From: Rhodopseudomonas pentothenatexigens
Lineage (GTDB): Bacteria > Pseudomonadota > Alphaproteobacteria > Rhizobiales > Xanthobacteraceae
Direction of reading: 5' to 3'
Assembly (NCBI RefSeq): GCF_900218015.1
Contig: NZ_UFQQ01000009.1
Coordinates: forward strand, 124,001-188,000
Length of the DNA: 64,000 nucleotides
In this document: one piece after another, positions 34,895-44,351 of the stretch
How positions within the stretch are numbered: position 1 is the first letter of the stretch
How the letters are laid out: every line of letters begins with the position of its first letter
Translations under genes and position numbers: made by a program
Notes under the pieces: generated by a model
What the model saw: only the letters and a program-made list of their open reading frames with translations
Told to the model about the DNA's origin: nothing
Databases searched by the model: none

Positions 34895-36207
34895 CAATCG
34901 ACGTCCGGGATGTGCTTCTTGCGGATGCGGCGGATCGTCCACCAGATCGACAGCGCGGCGATCGGGACGAAGATCGCCGTCAGCAGATTCGGATCGACCT
35001 TGAGCCGTCCGGATTCCGCGGCGCCCTTCACCATGTAGCCGAACAGCCCGACCACATAATAGGTGATCGCCGCGGTCGACAGGCCTTCGACCGTGGTCTG
35101 CAGCCGAAGCTGCAGCCGGGTGCGGGCATTCATCGATTTCAGCAGTTCCTGATTCTGCTGTTCGAGCTCGACGTCGACGCGGGTGCGCAGCAGGTTGGCG
35201 GCACGGGCGAGCTTGAGGGACAGGTCCGACTGCCGCGCCTCGGTGGTGGCACAGGTGCGCATCGCCGGCTTCATGCGTCGGGCAAGGAACGAAGACCAGG
35301 TCGGCAGGCCGCCGACCTTGCGTTCGCCGAGCGTGGCGAGCCGGCCGTTCATGATCTCATCGTAAGCGCGGCTGGCGCCGAACCGATACAGGCTGGCGGC
35401 GGCGCCGGCCTCGACCTCGGCGGCGAGTTCGGTGAGCTCCTGCAGCAGCTTGTTGTTGTTGGCGAGGTCGCCGACGCGGCGCATTTCGGCGGTGACTTCG
35501 GCGAGGCGCTTCTCGCTCGCGGCGATCGATGGCGCGAGCCGCTGCGCTTCGGGCAGGCCGAGCAGCGCCAGCGTCCGATAGGTCTCGACTTCCAGCACGC
35601 GCTGCACCAGGGCGCCGGCGCGCTCCGGAGACATGCCGCGATCGATCACCAGCACCCGGACGAAGCCCGATGGTCCGGGCTGGAAGTCGGTGGCGAACAC
35701 CGCCATGCCGTCGGAGTTCTCCGCGACCGCGAGGCTGGTGCGATCGAACAGGCGCTCGGGGGAGGTGCGCGGTGGATCTTCCGGCATCGCGTGCAGGTCG
35801 ACCGCGACCAGCAGAGGGCCGGGCTGCGGCAGCAGCCGCATCGGCGAAGCCAGCGAGGACGCTTCCGGGTGGAACGGCGTTGCGGCCGGGTCGGCCGGAA
35901 TCTCCCAGGTGTAGGTGGTGAATTCCGAATGCTGCTCCCAACGCAGCATGGTGGTGCCGAAGCGGGCGCGGTGATGCTTCTCGCCGGGTGGCGGCGGCTG
36001 CAGTCCGCGCGACTCACAGAAGCTGATCATTGCGGCGCGGTCGGCGGCGGCGCGCGGGCCGGAGGTCTCGAACGCGAAGTGGAGGACGCGCGCCGGCAGG
36101 TTGAGCGCAGTGAACGGACGTGCGTGAACTTCGCCGAGAACGATCGCGCGCAATGGATGCGGCGAAAGTCGAACGTCGCCGTCTCCGATCAGAACTTCAG
36201 CCGTCAT
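34894..36207 (-). CDS. DUF3422 family membrane-associated protein
   Basis: A 437-residue protein with DUF3422 features: LSPHPLRAIVLGEVHARPFTAL near the N-terminus (about residues 14-35), HHRARFGTTMLRWEQHSEFTTYTWE (about 79-103) and a long coiled-coil region (about 230-370). Two C-terminal helices (around ITYYVVGLFGYMV and LTAIFVPIAALSIWWTI) are followed by a basic tail. Proteins of this family are widespread in proteobacteria and have no assigned role. I use the ATG at 36207 (MTAEVLIGDGDV). An ATG at 36261 would add 18 poorly conserved-looking residues. It is divergent from hemC. Confidence 0.8.
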   Translation of the reverse strand: MTAEVLIGDGDVRLSPHPLRAIVLGEVHARPFTALNLPARVLHFAFETSGPRAAADRAAMISFCESRGLQPPPPGEKHHRARFGTTMLRWEQHSEFTTYTWEIPADPAATPFHPEASSLASPMRLLPQPGPLLVAVDLHAMPEDPPRTSPERLFDRTSLAVAENSDGMAVFATDFQPGPSGFVRVLVIDRGMSPERAGALVQRVLEVETYRTLALLGLPEAQRLAPSIAASEKRLAEVTAEMRRVGDLANNNKLLQELTELAAEVEAGAAASLYRFGASRAYDEIMNGRLATLGERKVGGLPTWSSFLARRMKPAMRTCATTEARQSDLSLKLARAANLLRTRVDVELEQQNQELLKSMNARTRLQLRLQTTVEGLSTAAITYYVVGLFGYMVKGAAESGRLKVDPNLLTAIFVPIAALSIWWTIRRIRKKHIPDVD

Positions 36208-36444
36208 TTCGCTTTTGACCTTGCTCAATATTGCGCCTGGTTGACTTGAGTACCATTGCATGGCGATAGACAGAAGCTGAAAGGTTCCGCGAAAGGCTGT
36301 CGCAGGCGCCGGAATTGTCCGAGATCAACGACCCCGGTCCCCCGCCGGGCTTCTACGAGACTTCGGTGTCATCCGTTTGCAATCTGGCTCGGGCTGGTCA
36401 TAAGGTTCGGCCGAACTTCGCCGCGGGCCCTTCGCGGTTGTCGA

Positions 36445-37437
36445 ATGGAGCGTGTGGTGAAATTTCCCGTCCGTATTGGTACGCGCAAGAGCGTGATGGC
36501 GCTTGCCCAGACTGAGGACATCGCCAAGCAGCTACGCGCGGCTGCGAGTGAGCTCGATCCTCACATCATCAAATTCGAGACGGTCGGCGACAGCGATCAG
36601 ATCAGCAAGCTGCTGCCGCACGGCGGCAAGGGCGGTGCCTTCGTGGCCGAGATCCGCGCCGCGATGCTGCGTGGCGAACTGCATTGCGCGATGCACTCGC
36701 TGAAGGACATGCCGGCCAACGAAGAGACGCCCGGGCTGATCGTCGCCGCCACGCTGGCGCGCGATCCGGCCTGCGACTCGCTGGTGCTGCGCAAGGGACT
36801 CACCCTCGAAGAGCTGAAGAAGTCTCGCGGCAAGGGCTACACCATCGGCACCAACGCGGTGCGGCGCGCGGCCTATGCCAAGCGGCTGTTCCCGGAAGTC
36901 CAGGTGATTCACTTCCGCGGCGCCGCCGACACCCGGATGCGCAAGCTCGACAATGGCGAGAAGCAGCGGATGCCGGACGGCAGCGAGGTCGGTCCCGCCG
37001 ACGCGCTGATCATGGCCCGTGCCGGCATCGAGCGGGTCGGCTTCGTCGACCGCATCGCTCACGACTTCACGCCGGAAGAAATGCTGCCCGCGGCCGGCCA
37101 GGGTATCGTCGCGGTGGAATGCCCCGTGCACGAGTGGAAGACGCGTGAGTATCTGGCGCTGATCGACAATCATCAGTCGCGGCTGTGCTGCGATGCCGAA
37201 CGCGAAGTGCTGTGGGTGCTCAACGGCCACTGCAACTCGCCGATCGCGGCGCATTCGGTGATCACCGGCGACGCCATGACGCTGCGCGCCTCGGTTCTCG
37301 ACCTGGAGGGCGGGATGTTCATCGAGGCGGTGAGCACCGGCCCGGCCAATCGGCCCCGCGAACTCGGCCGCACGGTCGGACTCGAACTGCTCGATAAGGG
37401 CGCAGCCGCGGTGATCGAAAAGACCCGGCCGGAGTAA
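36445..37437 (+). CDS. hemC: Hydroxymethylbilane synthase (porphobilinogen deaminase)
   Basis: A 330-residue cytoplasmic enzyme joining four porphobilinogens to hydroxymethylbilane. The fold opens with VRIGTRKSVMALAQTEDIAKQL. The catalytic Asp is in HSLKDMPANEE (about residue 87), substrate-binding Arg residues are in IGTNAVRRAAYAKRLFP, and the dipyrromethane-cofactor Cys is in LNGHCNSPIAAHS (about 258). The start is uncertain: ATG at 36445, or GTG at 36457 with GGAG six bases ahead. It is 5 bases from bchI, so it feeds tetrapyrrole into the bacteriochlorophyll operon. Confidence 0.93.
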   Translation: MERVVKFPVRIGTRKSVMALAQTEDIAKQLRAAASELDPHIIKFETVGDSDQISKLLPHGGKGGAFVAEIRAAMLRGELHCAMHSLKDMPANEETPGLIVAATLARDPACDSLVLRKGLTLEELKKSRGKGYTIGTNAVRRAAYAKRLFPEVQVIHFRGAADTRMRKLDNGEKQRMPDGSEVGPADALIMARAGIERVGFVDRIAHDFTPEEMLPAAGQGIVAVECPVHEWKTREYLALIDNHQSRLCCDAEREVLWVLNGHCNSPIAAHSVITGDAMTLRASVLDLEGGMFIEAVSTGPANRPRELGRTVGLELLDKGAAAVIEKTRPE

Positions 37438-37442
37438 TCGCA

Positions 37443-38465
37443 ATGGCCACAGTGTTTCCGTTCTCCGCAATCGTCGGCCAGGACGAGATGAAGCTGGCGC
37501 TGCTGATCGCCGCGGTCGATCAGAAGGTCGGCGGCGTGCTGGCGTTCGGCGATCGCGGCGCCGGCAAGTCCACCGCGGTGCGCGCGCTCGCGGCGCTGCT
37601 GCCGAAGATGAAGACCGTGGTCGGCTGCCGCTACAATTGCGATCCCGACCAGCCCGAGCGCTACTGCGAAGAGTGCAAGGAGAAGGTCAAGCACGGCAAG
37701 CTCAAAACCGCGCAGGTGCCTGTGCCTGTGGTCGATCTGCCGCTCGGCGCCACCGAGGATCGCGTCGTCGGCGCGCTCGATCTCGAACGCGCACTGGCCA
37801 AGGGTGAGAAGGCGTTCGAGCCTGGCCTGTTGGCGCGAGCCCATCGCGGCTTCCTCTACATCGACGAAGCCAACCTGCTCGAAGACCACCTCGTCGACCT
37901 GCTGCTCGACGTCGCCGCCTCCGGCGAGAACGTGGTCGAGCGCGAAGGCCTCAGCATCCGCCATCCGGCCCGCTTCGTGCTGGTCGGCACCGGCAACCCG
38001 GAAGAAGGCGAGCTGCGTCCGCAATTGCTCGACCGTTTCGGCATGTCGGTCGAGGTGAAGACCCCGGACACGCTGCCGGAGCGCATCGAAGTGGTGCGCC
38101 GCCGCGACGCGTTCGAGAACGATCCGGAAGGCTTCGTCGCCGCATGGTCGAAGGAAGAAGCCAAGCTGCGCCGCAAGATTTCGCAGGCCAAGGAGCGGCT
38201 GCCCGACGTCACCGTCAGCGATGCGGCGCTGGAACGCGCCGCCAAGCTGTGCATGACGCTCGGCACCGATGGCCTTCGCGGCGAACTCACCTTGATGCGT
38301 GCCGCGCGGGCGCTCGCCGCTCTCGAGCACGACAAGACGGTCACCGATGAACACCTGAAGCGGATCGCGCCCTCTGCCTTGCGGCACCGGCTGCGCCGCA
38401 ATCCGCTCGACGACGCCGGCTCCAGCGTGCGGGTCGACCGCGCGCTCGCCGAAATCTTCGGATGA
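37443..38465 (+). CDS. bchI: Magnesium chelatase ATPase subunit I
   Basis: A 340-residue AAA+ ATPase that powers Mg insertion into protoporphyrin IX. Walker A is GDRGAGKST (about residue 36), Walker B FLYIDEANLLEDH (about 139) and the sensor 1 region LVGTGNPEEGELRPQLLDRFG (about 180). The I-subunit insertion around CDPDQPERYCEEC is present. It overlaps bchD by 4 bases (ATGA at 38462-38465). BchH, the porphyrin-binding subunit, is not in the window. Confidence 0.97.
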   Translation: MATVFPFSAIVGQDEMKLALLIAAVDQKVGGVLAFGDRGAGKSTAVRALAALLPKMKTVVGCRYNCDPDQPERYCEECKEKVKHGKLKTAQVPVPVVDLPLGATEDRVVGALDLERALAKGEKAFEPGLLARAHRGFLYIDEANLLEDHLVDLLLDVAASGENVVEREGLSIRHPARFVLVGTGNPEEGELRPQLLDRFGMSVEVKTPDTLPERIEVVRRRDAFENDPEGFVAAWSKEEAKLRRKISQAKERLPDVTVSDAALERAAKLCMTLGTDGLRGELTLMRAARALAALEHDKTVTDEHLKRIAPSALRHRLRRNPLDDAGSSVRVDRALAEIFG

Positions 38466-40234
38466 GCATCGCGCTCGCATGGTCCGATGCGGTGACCGCG
38501 GCGCAGTTGTTCGCGGTCGATCCGGTCGGGACCGGCGGTGTGTTGCTGCGCTCGCGCGCCGGCCCGGTGCGCGACCGCTGGCTCGCGATGCTGCGCGCCG
38601 CGCTGCCTCCCGAACAACCCTATAAGCATCTGCCGCTGCATATCGCCGACGGCCGGCTGCTCGGCGGGCTCGATCTGTCGGCGACGCTGCTCGCCGGCCG
38701 CCCGGTCGCCGAGCGCGGCCTGCTGTCGGAAGCCGACGGCGGCGTGCTGGTGGTGGCGATGGCCGAGCGGCTGCAGTCCTCGACCAACGTGTATCTGACC
38801 GCCGCGATGGATGCGCACGAGACTGCGGTGGAGCGCGACGGCCTGTCGCTGCGGATGCCGGCGCGGTTCGGCGTGGTCGCGCTCGACGAAGGCCTCGAGG
38901 ACGAGTTCGCGCCGGCCGGTCTGCGCGACCGGCTCGGCTTTCATCTCGACCTCGATCAGTTCGCCTGGCGCGAGACCGACGATTTCCCGATTTCGCTCGA
39001 CGACATCCGCGCGGCGCGTGCGCGACTCGCCGATATCAAGGTCGAGAGCGAGCAGATCGAGGCGGTGTGCACCGCCGCGGCTGCGCTCGGCATCATCTCG
39101 CTGCGCGCGCCGCTGCTGGCAATCCGCGCCGCCAAGGCGAGCGCAGCGTTGTTCGATCGCACCAAGATCGAACAAGACGACATCACGCTCGCCGCGCGCC
39201 TGGTGCTGGCGCCGCGCGCCACGATCTTCCCGCAGCCCGAGCAGCCGGACCAGGCCGATGAGCCGCCGCCGCCCGAGCCCCCGCCGCCGGAAGACGACAA
39301 TCAGGATAATAACGATCAAGAGCAGCAGACACCCGACATCGACAAAGCGCTGGACGAGGTGATCCTCGCCGCCGTCAAGGCGGCGATGCCGCCCGGCGTG
39401 CTGGAGGCGATGCGCGCCTCGGCCGGACGCGCGCGCGCCCGCTCCGCCGGCAAGGCCGGCGAGCTGCAGAAGTCGAAGAAGCGCGGCCGTCCGGCCGGCA
39501 GCATCCGCGGCGAACTGCGCGACGGGTCCAAGCTCAACGTGATCGAGACGCTGCGCGCCGCGGCACCGTGGCAGCCGCTGCGGCGGCGCCAGGCCGAGGG
39601 GCGGAGCGGCAGCGCGCCGCGCATCCTGGTCGAGAAGGACGATTTCCGGATCGCGCGCTTCAAGCAGCGCACCGAAACCATCACAATCTTCGTGGTCGAT
39701 GCTTCCGGTTCCGCGGCGCTGCACCGACTCGCCGAAGCCAAGGGCGCGGTCGAACTGTTACTTGCTGATTGCTACGTGCGCCGCGACCAGGTGGCGATGA
39801 TCTCGTTCCGCGGCACCATCGCCGAGATCCTGCTGCCGCCGACTCGGTCGCTGGCGCGCGCCAAGCGCAGCCTCGCCGGCCTGCCGGGCGGCGGCGGCAC
39901 GCCGCTGTCGGCCGGGCTCGACTGCGCCTTCATGCTGGCGGATTCGATCAAGCGCAAAGGCCAGACCCCGACGGTGATCGTGCTCACCGACGGCCGCGCC
40001 AACATCGCACGCGACGGCGCGCCGGGACGACCGCAGGCCGAGGAAGACGCCAAGGCGTCGGCGCGCCAGTTCCGCGTCGCCGGAATCAGCTCGGTGGTGA
40101 TCGACATGTCGCCGCGCCCGGGGCCGCAGGCGGAAGCTTTCGCCAAGGAAATGGACGCGCGCTATCTGCCGTTGCCGCATGCCGACGCCACCGTGCTGGC
40201 GCAGGCGGTCACCGCAGCGACCCGGCAGGACTGA
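38462..40234 (+). CDS. bchD: Magnesium chelatase subunit D
   Basis: A 590-residue partner of BchI. A degenerate AAA+ half (about residues 1-230) is followed by a Pro/Asp/Gln linker (PPPPEPPPPEDDNQDNNDQ, near 265-285). A C-terminal integrin-I/von Willebrand domain has the MIDAS motif VVDASGSAALHR (about 410-421), with TPLSAGLDC and the LTDGRANIA strand. It organises the chelatase hexamers. It overlaps bchI by 4 bases and is the last gene of hemC-bchI-bchD. A minus-strand PilZ gene converges 35 bases away. Confidence 0.96.
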   Translation: MSIALAWSDAVTAAQLFAVDPVGTGGVLLRSRAGPVRDRWLAMLRAALPPEQPYKHLPLHIADGRLLGGLDLSATLLAGRPVAERGLLSEADGGVLVVAMAERLQSSTNVYLTAAMDAHETAVERDGLSLRMPARFGVVALDEGLEDEFAPAGLRDRLGFHLDLDQFAWRETDDFPISLDDIRAARARLADIKVESEQIEAVCTAAAALGIISLRAPLLAIRAAKASAALFDRTKIEQDDITLAARLVLAPRATIFPQPEQPDQADEPPPPEPPPPEDDNQDNNDQEQQTPDIDKALDEVILAAVKAAMPPGVLEAMRASAGRARARSAGKAGELQKSKKRGRPAGSIRGELRDGSKLNVIETLRAAAPWQPLRRRQAEGRSGSAPRILVEKDDFRIARFKQRTETITIFVVDASGSAALHRLAEAKGAVELLLADCYVRRDQVAMISFRGTIAEILLPPTRSLARAKRSLAGLPGGGGTPLSAGLDCAFMLADSIKRKGQTPTVIVLTDGRANIARDGAPGRPQAEEDAKASARQFRVAGISSVVIDMSPRPGPQAEAFAKEMDARYLPLPHADATVLAQAVTAATRQD

Positions 40235-40269
40235 CGCCCGAACAGCGTGTCGGTGAAGGCGCGGCGCGT

Positions 40270-41001
40270 TCAGGCGTCGAGCACGAAGGCGTCGTCGCCG
40301 TCGGCGGTCCGACGCGCGGGGGCTGCGGGTGCCGGCGCCTCGACGGACGTGGCGAGCCGTTCGACCCGCGCCTCCACGGTCGAGTTCCGTTGCGGCGGCC
40401 GGGCGATCCGCCACTCCAGTTCGCTACGGTTCTGCAACTCGGTGAACTTGACCGCGAAGCCGTCCGGGCGATGCCGGACCACACGGCCGACGCAGCCGCC
40501 GACGGCCAGCGGCGTGCCGATCTCCGGTTGCAGGTCGGCAGACACCGCGACACCCGAGATCGACATGTCGATGACGAAGCAGGTGTACGTACTGCCGTCG
40601 GCGAGGATCAGGGTAGAATGCGGGCAGGCGGGAACGATCCGTGCCTGTTCCCGCGCGTCCTTGATCTCCGGGTCCAGCATCTTGCGTTCCAGCCAGCTCA
40701 GCTGATTGGACAGCCGCTCCCGCATCGCGCGGGTCACCGCCAGTTCCAGCAGGAATCCGCCCGGCAGGGTGTCGCTGATGTGGCCTTCGAGCTTGCCGAA
40801 TTCGCTGAAGTAGGACGAGATGTGGTCACCGACGCGGCCGATCACCGGAACGTCGACGATCATCCGGAACGGCGAAACCCGGCTGGTGCGGCAGGCGAAT
40901 TGCCGCAGCTTGCCGTTCTGATCGTACCAGTTCGCGAGCGAGTAGTTCCCGCCGACCGTGACGTTGACGGCACGCTGCTTGAGAAATCGCTGGACTGACA
41001 C
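40270..41001 (-). CDS. PilZ domain protein (possible c-di-GMP receptor)
   Basis: A 243-residue protein with two PilZ-like halves. The second half has DMSISGVAVSADLQPEIGTPLAVGGCVGRVVRHRPDGFAVKF (about residues 142-183), matching the D-x-S-x-x-G strand of PilZ. The usual upstream RxxxR motif is not obvious; only REQAR in a different setting is seen, so c-di-GMP binding is uncertain. I take the GTG at 41001, with GAGGGG upstream; the longer reading begins with a TTG. The tail is Ala/Pro-rich. Nothing ties it to photosynthesis beyond location. Confidence 0.75.
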   Translation of the reverse strand: MSVQRFLKQRAVNVTVGGNYSLANWYDQNGKLRQFACRTSRVSPFRMIVDVPVIGRVGDHISSYFSEFGKLEGHISDTLPGGFLLELAVTRAMRERLSNQLSWLERKMLDPEIKDAREQARIVPACPHSTLILADGSTYTCFVIDMSISGVAVSADLQPEIGTPLAVGGCVGRVVRHRPDGFAVKFTELQNRSELEWRIARPPQRNSTVEARVERLATSVEAPAPAAPARRTADGDDAFVLDA

Positions 41002-41254
41002 GGCGTTCTGCCCCTCGGGTAAATACCTGTCGAGTAGTAACCTACTCGCCGCCTCCAAGGTCTTCAGGATTGCTCATTTCACGCCAATGATTCCAAGCTT
41101 GGTTATCGAAATCTTGTTGCTGCGCCGGTGTTTGTTCCGAAACGTGGAACTTCGCGCCGCGCGCTGCTGCGCCGAACTAACTAACCCGTGTTGAAAGCGT
41201 GCGCTGTGCGCCCAAACGCCCGAGAGTTGCAGCCGGTGCTGGCCGCAATCTTCG
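41002..41254. other. Intergenic region between the PilZ gene and the hemE terminator
   Basis: No gene is supported. The part from 41070 to 41130 is AT-richer than the flanks (TTCCAAGCTTGGTTATCG contains the palindrome CCAAGCTTGG at 41093-41102) and probably holds the PilZ promoter on the minus strand. Confidence 0.4.
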
Positions 41255-41292
41255 AAAACGAAAAGGACCGGCGCGGGGTGCTCCGGTCCTTT
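41255..41292 (-). terminator. Rho-independent terminator of hemE
   Basis: AAAGGACCGG (41262-41271) pairs with CCGGTCCTTT (41283-41292). Read on the minus strand the stem runs into CTTTTCGTTTTC. It lies about 40 bases after the hemE stop. Confidence 0.85.
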
Positions 41293-41329
41293 CGACGTCG
41301 CCGGATCGTAGAAGACGGGAAAGCGCGCC

Positions 41330-42376
41330 TCAGACCTTGTAGTCGCGGACGCGCTTGATCATCTGCTCGACATGCGCGATCGATGCGTCGGGCGTGATGC
41401 CGTGGCCGAGATTGAAGATGTGACGTCCGGCCGAGAAATTGTGCAGCACGTCGTCGACCGCCTGATCGAGCGCCGAGCCGCCGGCGATCAGCAACAGCGG
41501 ATCGAGATTGCCCTGCACCGCGACCTTGGTCTGCACTTTCTCACGCACGAAAGCGGGCTCGGCGGTCCAGTCGATACTGACGGCGTCGACCCCGGTGCGC
41601 TCGACGAAGGCCGGCAGCAGCGCGCCGGCGCCGCGCGGGAAGCCGATGATCTTGGTGCCCGGCTTGACCTTGCGGATGCCCTCGACGATCCGGCGGGTCG
41701 GCTCGATGCACCACTTCTCGAATTCGCGCGGCGGCAGGATGCCGGCCCAGGTGTCGAAGATCTGCAGCACGTCGGCGCCGGCCTCGAGCTGCTTCAGCAG
41801 ATAGGCAATCGAGCTCTCGACCAGTACGTCGATGATCTTGGCGAACGCGCCGGGGTGCTGATACGCCATCAGCCGTGCCGGATGCTGATCCGAGGTGCCC
41901 TGGCCGGCCACCATGTAGGTCGCCACCGTGAACGGCGAGCCGCAGAAGCCGATCAGCGTGGTCTCCGGCTTCAGCTCGCGGCGGACGATGCGCAGCGCCT
42001 CGAACACCGGCTCGAGCTTGGACAGATCGATCGCGTTGTTCAGCGTGCCGACCAGATCGGGCGAGTTCAGCGGGTCGAGCCGCGGGCCTTCGCCGACCTC
42101 GAACCGCACCGAGCGGCCGAGCGCATAAGGCACCACCAGAATGTCGGAGAAGATGATCGCGGCATCGAAGCCGAATCGCCGGATCGGCTGTAGCGTCACC
42201 TCGGCGGCGAGCTCCGCGTTGAAGCACAGATCGAGGAAACTACCGGCTTGCGCCCGCGTTGCGCGGTATTCCGGCAGGTAACGTCCGGCCTGCCGCATCA
42301 TCCACATCGGAGGAGAGGCCTGCCGGTTGCCGGAAAGCACTTCCATGAACGGTTTGGTCACCAGATTCTGTGTCAA
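41330..42376 (-). CDS. hemE: Uroporphyrinogen III decarboxylase
   Basis: A 348-residue enzyme that decarboxylates the four acetates of uroporphyrinogen III. The signature [15 protein letters not shown] (about residues 24-38) carries the substrate Arg, and the catalytic Asp is in [14 protein letters not shown] (about 79). [19 protein letters not shown] (about 146) and the [15 protein letters not shown] end are also diagnostic. I favour the TTG at 42376 ([14 protein letters not shown]), which matches the usual family N-terminus; the longer reading to 42514 overlaps the divergent gene. A terminator follows at 41255. It is divergent from the hydrolase-bchO pair. Confidence 0.94.
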   Translation of the reverse strand: MTQNLVTKPFMEVLSGNRQASPPMWMMRQAGRYLPEYRATRAQAGSFLDLCFNAELAAEVTLQPIRRFGFDAAIIFSDILVVPYALGRSVRFEVGEGPRLDPLNSPDLVGTLNNAIDLSKLEPVFEALRIVRRELKPETTLIGFCGSPFTVATYMVAGQGTSDQHPARLMAYQHPGAFAKIIDVLVESSIAYLLKQLEAGADVLQIFDTWAGILPPREFEKWCIEPTRRIVEGIRKVKPGTKIIGFPRGAGALLPAFVERTGVDAVSIDWTAEPAFVREKVQTKVAVQGNLDPLLLIAGGSALDQAVDDVLHNFSAGRHIFNLGHGITPDASIAHVEQMIKRVRDYKV

Positions 42377-42486
42377 GAGAGCTACCCACTGTTGTACGAC
42401 AAGTCTTCTTGACGGTCTGATACACTGCGCGCACCGTCTTGACCACGCCGACCTGCGGCGGAGATGCCGCGAATAGGAATTTCGAG

Positions 42487-43440
42487 ATGAATGCAACCGC
42501 ACCCACCCCCGCATCGTCCGAGACGCTCAGCGGAAATCCGGCGCTGCCGCCGCCGGTCCCGGGCGAGCGTCACGACATCGACAGTTTCGGCGGTCGGCTG
42601 ACCTACTGGTCCGCGGCGCCGGCGGAGCCGACGTCGCAGCCGCCGTTGCTGCTGATCCACAGCGTCAACGCCGCAGGCTCGGCCTACGAGGTCCGGCCGA
42701 TCTTCGAGCACTACGCGCGGAGCCGGCCGGTTTATGCGCTCGAATTGCCGGGCTTTGGTCATTCGTCGCGCGCAAAGCGTCAATACACCATTCGGATGAT
42801 GACGGATGCGGTGCATTCCGTCGTCGCCGAGATTCAGAAGGCGCACGCCGACACGCCGATCGACGCGCTGGCGCTGTCGCTCGGCAGCGAATTCCTCGCC
42901 CGCGCCGCGAGCGAAACGCCGCAGGCGTTCCGCAGCCTGGCGCTGGTGGCGCCGACCGGATTCGACAAGAAGAACCAGCGCTGGACCCAGGGATCGCGGG
43001 CGATTCCGTGGCTGCATGCCTTCTTCGAAAATCCAGTGTGGAGCGAGGGCATCTTCAAGTTGCTGACGATGAAACCGGTGATCGCCTGGTTCCTGAAGAA
43101 GGCGTTCGGCTCGCCCAGCATCGATCAGGGCATGCTCGACTACGACTATCTGACGACGCATCAGCCCGGAGCCCAGCACGCGCCGTATTATTTCGTCGCA
43201 GGCTATCTGTTCAGCCAGGACATCCTGCGGATCTATCAGGACCTGCCGATGCCGGTGTGGTTCAGCCACGGCGTGCGCGGCGACTTCGTCGACTACACCC
43301 TGAAGACCACGGTGGAGGGCCGGCCGAACTGGACCGTCACGGTGTTTCAGACCGGTGCGATGCCGCATTTCGAGGTGCCGGGCGAATTCATGCGGGCCTA
43401 TGACGAGTTTCTCGGCCGGGTGACCAAGACCGGGACCTGA
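42487..43440 (+). CDS. Alpha/beta hydrolase of the bacteriochlorophyll cluster
   Basis: A 317-residue alpha/beta hydrolase with [40 protein letters not shown] (about residues 56-95). The elbow is LALSLGSEF (about 135), where the first Gly of GxSxG is Ala, and a candidate His lies in [10 protein letters not shown] near the end. It sits 10 bases upstream of bchO, another hydrolase-fold protein, so the two may derive from duplication or work together. The ATG at 42487 follows TTTCGAG. The substrate is unknown. Its promoter lies in the gap shared with hemE. Confidence 0.8.
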   Translation: MNATAPTPASSETLSGNPALPPPVPGERHDIDSFGGRLTYWSAAPAEPTSQPPLLLIHSVNAAGSAYEVRPIFEHYARSRPVYALELPGFGHSSRAKRQYTIRMMTDAVHSVVAEIQKAHADTPIDALALSLGSEFLARAASETPQAFRSLALVAPTGFDKKNQRWTQGSRAIPWLHAFFENPVWSEGIFKLLTMKPVIAWFLKKAFGSPSIDQGMLDYDYLTTHQPGAQHAPYYFVAGYLFSQDILRIYQDLPMPVWFSHGVRGDFVDYTLKTTVEGRPNWTVTVFQTGAMPHFEVPGEFMRAYDEFLGRVTKTGT

Positions 43441-43450
43441 GGCTGCCGCG

Positions 43451-44338
43451 ATGTCCGACCTGGTCTGGAGTCGCGACGGCCTGGATTGGCCTCATCGCGA
43501 GGCCAGCCGCTTCGTCGAAGCCGGCGGCTTCCGCTGGCATGTGCAGCGCATGGGATCGCCGGCCGCTCCGGCGATCCTGCTGATCCACGGCACCGGTGCG
43601 GCCTCGCACTCCTGGCGCGGCCTGGCGCCGCTGCTGGCGCGGCATTACCACGTCGTCGCGCCGGATCTGCCCGGGCACGGCTTCACCCAGGCGCCGCGCG
43701 GCCATCGGATGTCGCTGCCCGGCATGGCATCCGACCTCGCCGCGCTGTTGCGCGTGCTCCAGGTCGCGCCGCAATGGGTCGTTGGACATTCGGCGGGCGC
43801 GGCGATCGGCGCGCGAATCTGCCTCGACGGCGCGATCGATCCGAAAATCCTGTTCAGCCTTAACGGCGCGTTCCTGCCCTATGGCGGCCCGGCGGCGAGT
43901 TTCTTCTCGCCGCTCGCCAAGATGCTGGTGCTGAATCCGTTCGTGCCGAGCCTGTTCGCCTGGCAGGCCGGGCACCGCGGCGCGGTCGAACGGCTGATCG
44001 GCAACACCGGCTCCACCATCGATCCGGCCGGCATCAAGCTCTACGGCAGGCTGGTCTCCAGCCCGCATCACGTTGCCGCAGCGCTGCGGATGATGGCGAA
44101 CTGGGATCTCGAACCGCTGTTGAAAGCGTTACCCCATCTGAAGCCGCTCCTGGTGCTGGTGGCGGCCGAGGGGGACCGCGCGATCCCACCGTCGGTGGCG
44201 GTCAAGGTCCGGGAAATCCTGCCGAAAGCCGTAATCGAACGGATTCCGGCGCTCGGCCATCTGGCCCACGAAGAGCGTCCGGCGCTGATCGCCGCCCTGA
44301 TCGAACGCTACGCGGAAAAACCGGAGAATATCGAATAG
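43451..44338 (+). CDS. bchO: Magnesium chelatase accessory hydrolase-fold protein BchO
   Basis: A 295-residue alpha/beta hydrolase-like protein. It starts with MSDLVWSRDGLDWPHREASRFV, typical of BchO. The oxyanion loop is LLIHGTGAASHSWRGLAPLLARHYHVVAPDLPGHGFT, and the elbow VVGHSAGAAIG (about residue 114). The His is in GHLAHEERP near 275. BchO is needed for efficient Mg-protoporphyrin formation, but its biochemical role is not settled. It is the last gene before the crtIB promoter. Confidence 0.93.
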   Translation: MSDLVWSRDGLDWPHREASRFVEAGGFRWHVQRMGSPAAPAILLIHGTGAASHSWRGLAPLLARHYHVVAPDLPGHGFTQAPRGHRMSLPGMASDLAALLRVLQVAPQWVVGHSAGAAIGARICLDGAIDPKILFSLNGAFLPYGGPAASFFSPLAKMLVLNPFVPSLFAWQAGHRGAVERLIGNTGSTIDPAGIKLYGRLVSSPHHVAAALRMMANWDLEPLLKALPHLKPLLVLVAAEGDRAIPPSVAVKVREILPKAVIERIPALGHLAHEERPALIAALIERYAEKPENIE

Positions 44339-44351
44339 ATCAAAGACGGCT

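Noticed and set aside
42371-42438. A PpsR-type site in the hemE / hydrolase divergent region
   Set aside because: Closest match is CGA-N12-ACG, which breaks both half-sites; a short palindrome TTGT-ACG-ACAA is present but too weak to call.
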